DNA from: an uncultured Clostridia bacterium
GTDB lineage: Bacteria; Bacillota; Clostridia; Christensenellales; Aristaeellaceae
Assembly: GCA_934615235.1 (NCBI GenBank)
Contig: CAKTTL010000150.1
Coordinates: forward strand, 1-5,339
DNA: 5,339 nucleotides
Direction: 5' to 3'
Part shown: positions 4,926 through 5,339 of the stretch, piece after piece
Numbering within the stretch: position 1 is the stretch's first letter
Layout of the letters: the number at the start of each line of letters is the position of its first letter
Made by a program: the position numbers and the translations under genes
The notes under the pieces: generated by a model
The model's input: the letters and a program-made list of their open reading frames with translations, nothing else
What the model was told of the DNA's origin: nothing
Database searches by the model: none

Positions 4926-5339
4926 ATGCTCTGCGATGAATGCGGCAAGAATCCCGCCAGCATTAAAATGGTAACCGTCGTGGCAGGCGAGCGCAGGGAG
5001 CTGAACCTGTGCCCGGCGTGCGCGGCGAAGCGCCGGGTAGCGCCCAAATCGATCGGCATGGGGCAGCTGCTTGCCGCCGTGCTGAACGCGCCGCGGCAGG
5101 AAAAGGAGACGGAAACGTCCGTCTGTCCGGCCTGCGGGACGAAACTTTCACAGATTCTGCGCACGCAGCGCGTCGGCTGCTCACAGTGTTATGAGCAGTT
5201 TCACGCGCAGATTGGCGCGCTTTTGAAAAAGGCGCAGGGCGCCGATACGCATATCGGACGGCAGCCTGAGCGAGAAAGAAAGGATGAGGAAAGCGCGCTT
5301 TCCCGCCTGCGGCAGGAGCTGGAAATGGCCGTCGCGTGC
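4926..5339 (+). CDS. mcsA: Protein-arginine kinase activator McsA, incomplete at the window end
   Basis: The first 138 residues are visible. McsA is a zinc-binding partner that activates the arginine kinase McsB and links it to CtsR inactivation and ClpC-dependent proteolysis. Four CxxC pairs are present: C3/C6 and C29/C32 form one zinc module, C67/C70 and C85/C88 the second. A charged linker (about 105-125) leads into the start of a C-terminal UVR-type coiled coil (L-R-Q-E-L-E-M-A), cut by the window edge; B. subtilis McsA is about 185 residues, so roughly a quarter is missing. ATG 4926 is preferred since AAGGAGG (4912-4918) ends 7 nt before it. The in-frame ATG at 4920, overlapping the ctsR stop as ATGA, would leave only 1 nt. 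Following ctsR directly, it predicts mcsB and clpC downstream. Confidence 0.95.
   Translation, partial: MLCDECGKNPASIKMVTVVAGERRELNLCPACAAKRRVAPKSIGMGQLLAAVLNAPRQEKETETSVCPACGTKLSQILRTQRVGCSQCYEQFHAQIGALLKKAQGADTHIGRQPERERKDEESALSRLRQELEMAVAC

Overview
The window looks like chromosomal DNA from a GC-rich, endospore-forming member of the Bacillota, most likely class Clostridia. Three things support this: a Spo0A-type DNA-binding domain, the CtsR/McsA protein quality-control pair, and the gene order deoB-punA-dacF, which matches drm-pupG-dacF in Bacillus subtilis. The order also argues against a mobile origin. I see no RNA gene, insertion sequence, CRISPR array or prophage gene. Genus and species cannot be read from the sequence.

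Layout. Positions 1-69 (+) hold the end of a short, hydrophobic, AT-rich reading frame, followed by two stacked terminator hairpins (146-177 and 191-208). These separate it from a converging minus-strand cluster. Read in its own direction, that cluster is: a spo0A-like regulator (4197-3451), deoB phosphopentomutase (3436-2270), punA purine nucleoside phosphorylase (2252-1434), a strong hairpin terminator (1417-1373), then dacF-type D-Ala-D-Ala carboxypeptidase (1366-215). On the plus strand, diverging from this cluster, ctsR (4450-4923) and mcsA (4926 to the window end, incomplete) begin what is probably the ctsR-mcsA-mcsB-clpC operon.

How the genes work together. PunA splits purine (deoxy)nucleosides into base and (deoxy)ribose-1-phosphate. 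DeoB converts the sugar-1-phosphate to the 5-phosphate for central metabolism. DacF trims peptidoglycan stem peptides. CtsR represses the stress and proteolysis operon, and McsA activates the arginine kinase McsB, which inactivates CtsR and tags proteins for ClpC.

The most interesting part is the regulator and the divergent control region. The regulator has a clear Spo0A effector domain, but its receiver domain has serine (S55) where Spo0A has its phosphorylated aspartate. It may therefore be a phosphorylation-independent Spo0A paralogue. In the intergenic region, the perfect half of a CtsR operator (4426-4432) is also the best -35 element I can find for the minus-strand cluster. One CtsR site could thus control both directions. 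A second oddity is that the ribosome-binding site of dacF lies inside the terminator hairpin that follows punA.
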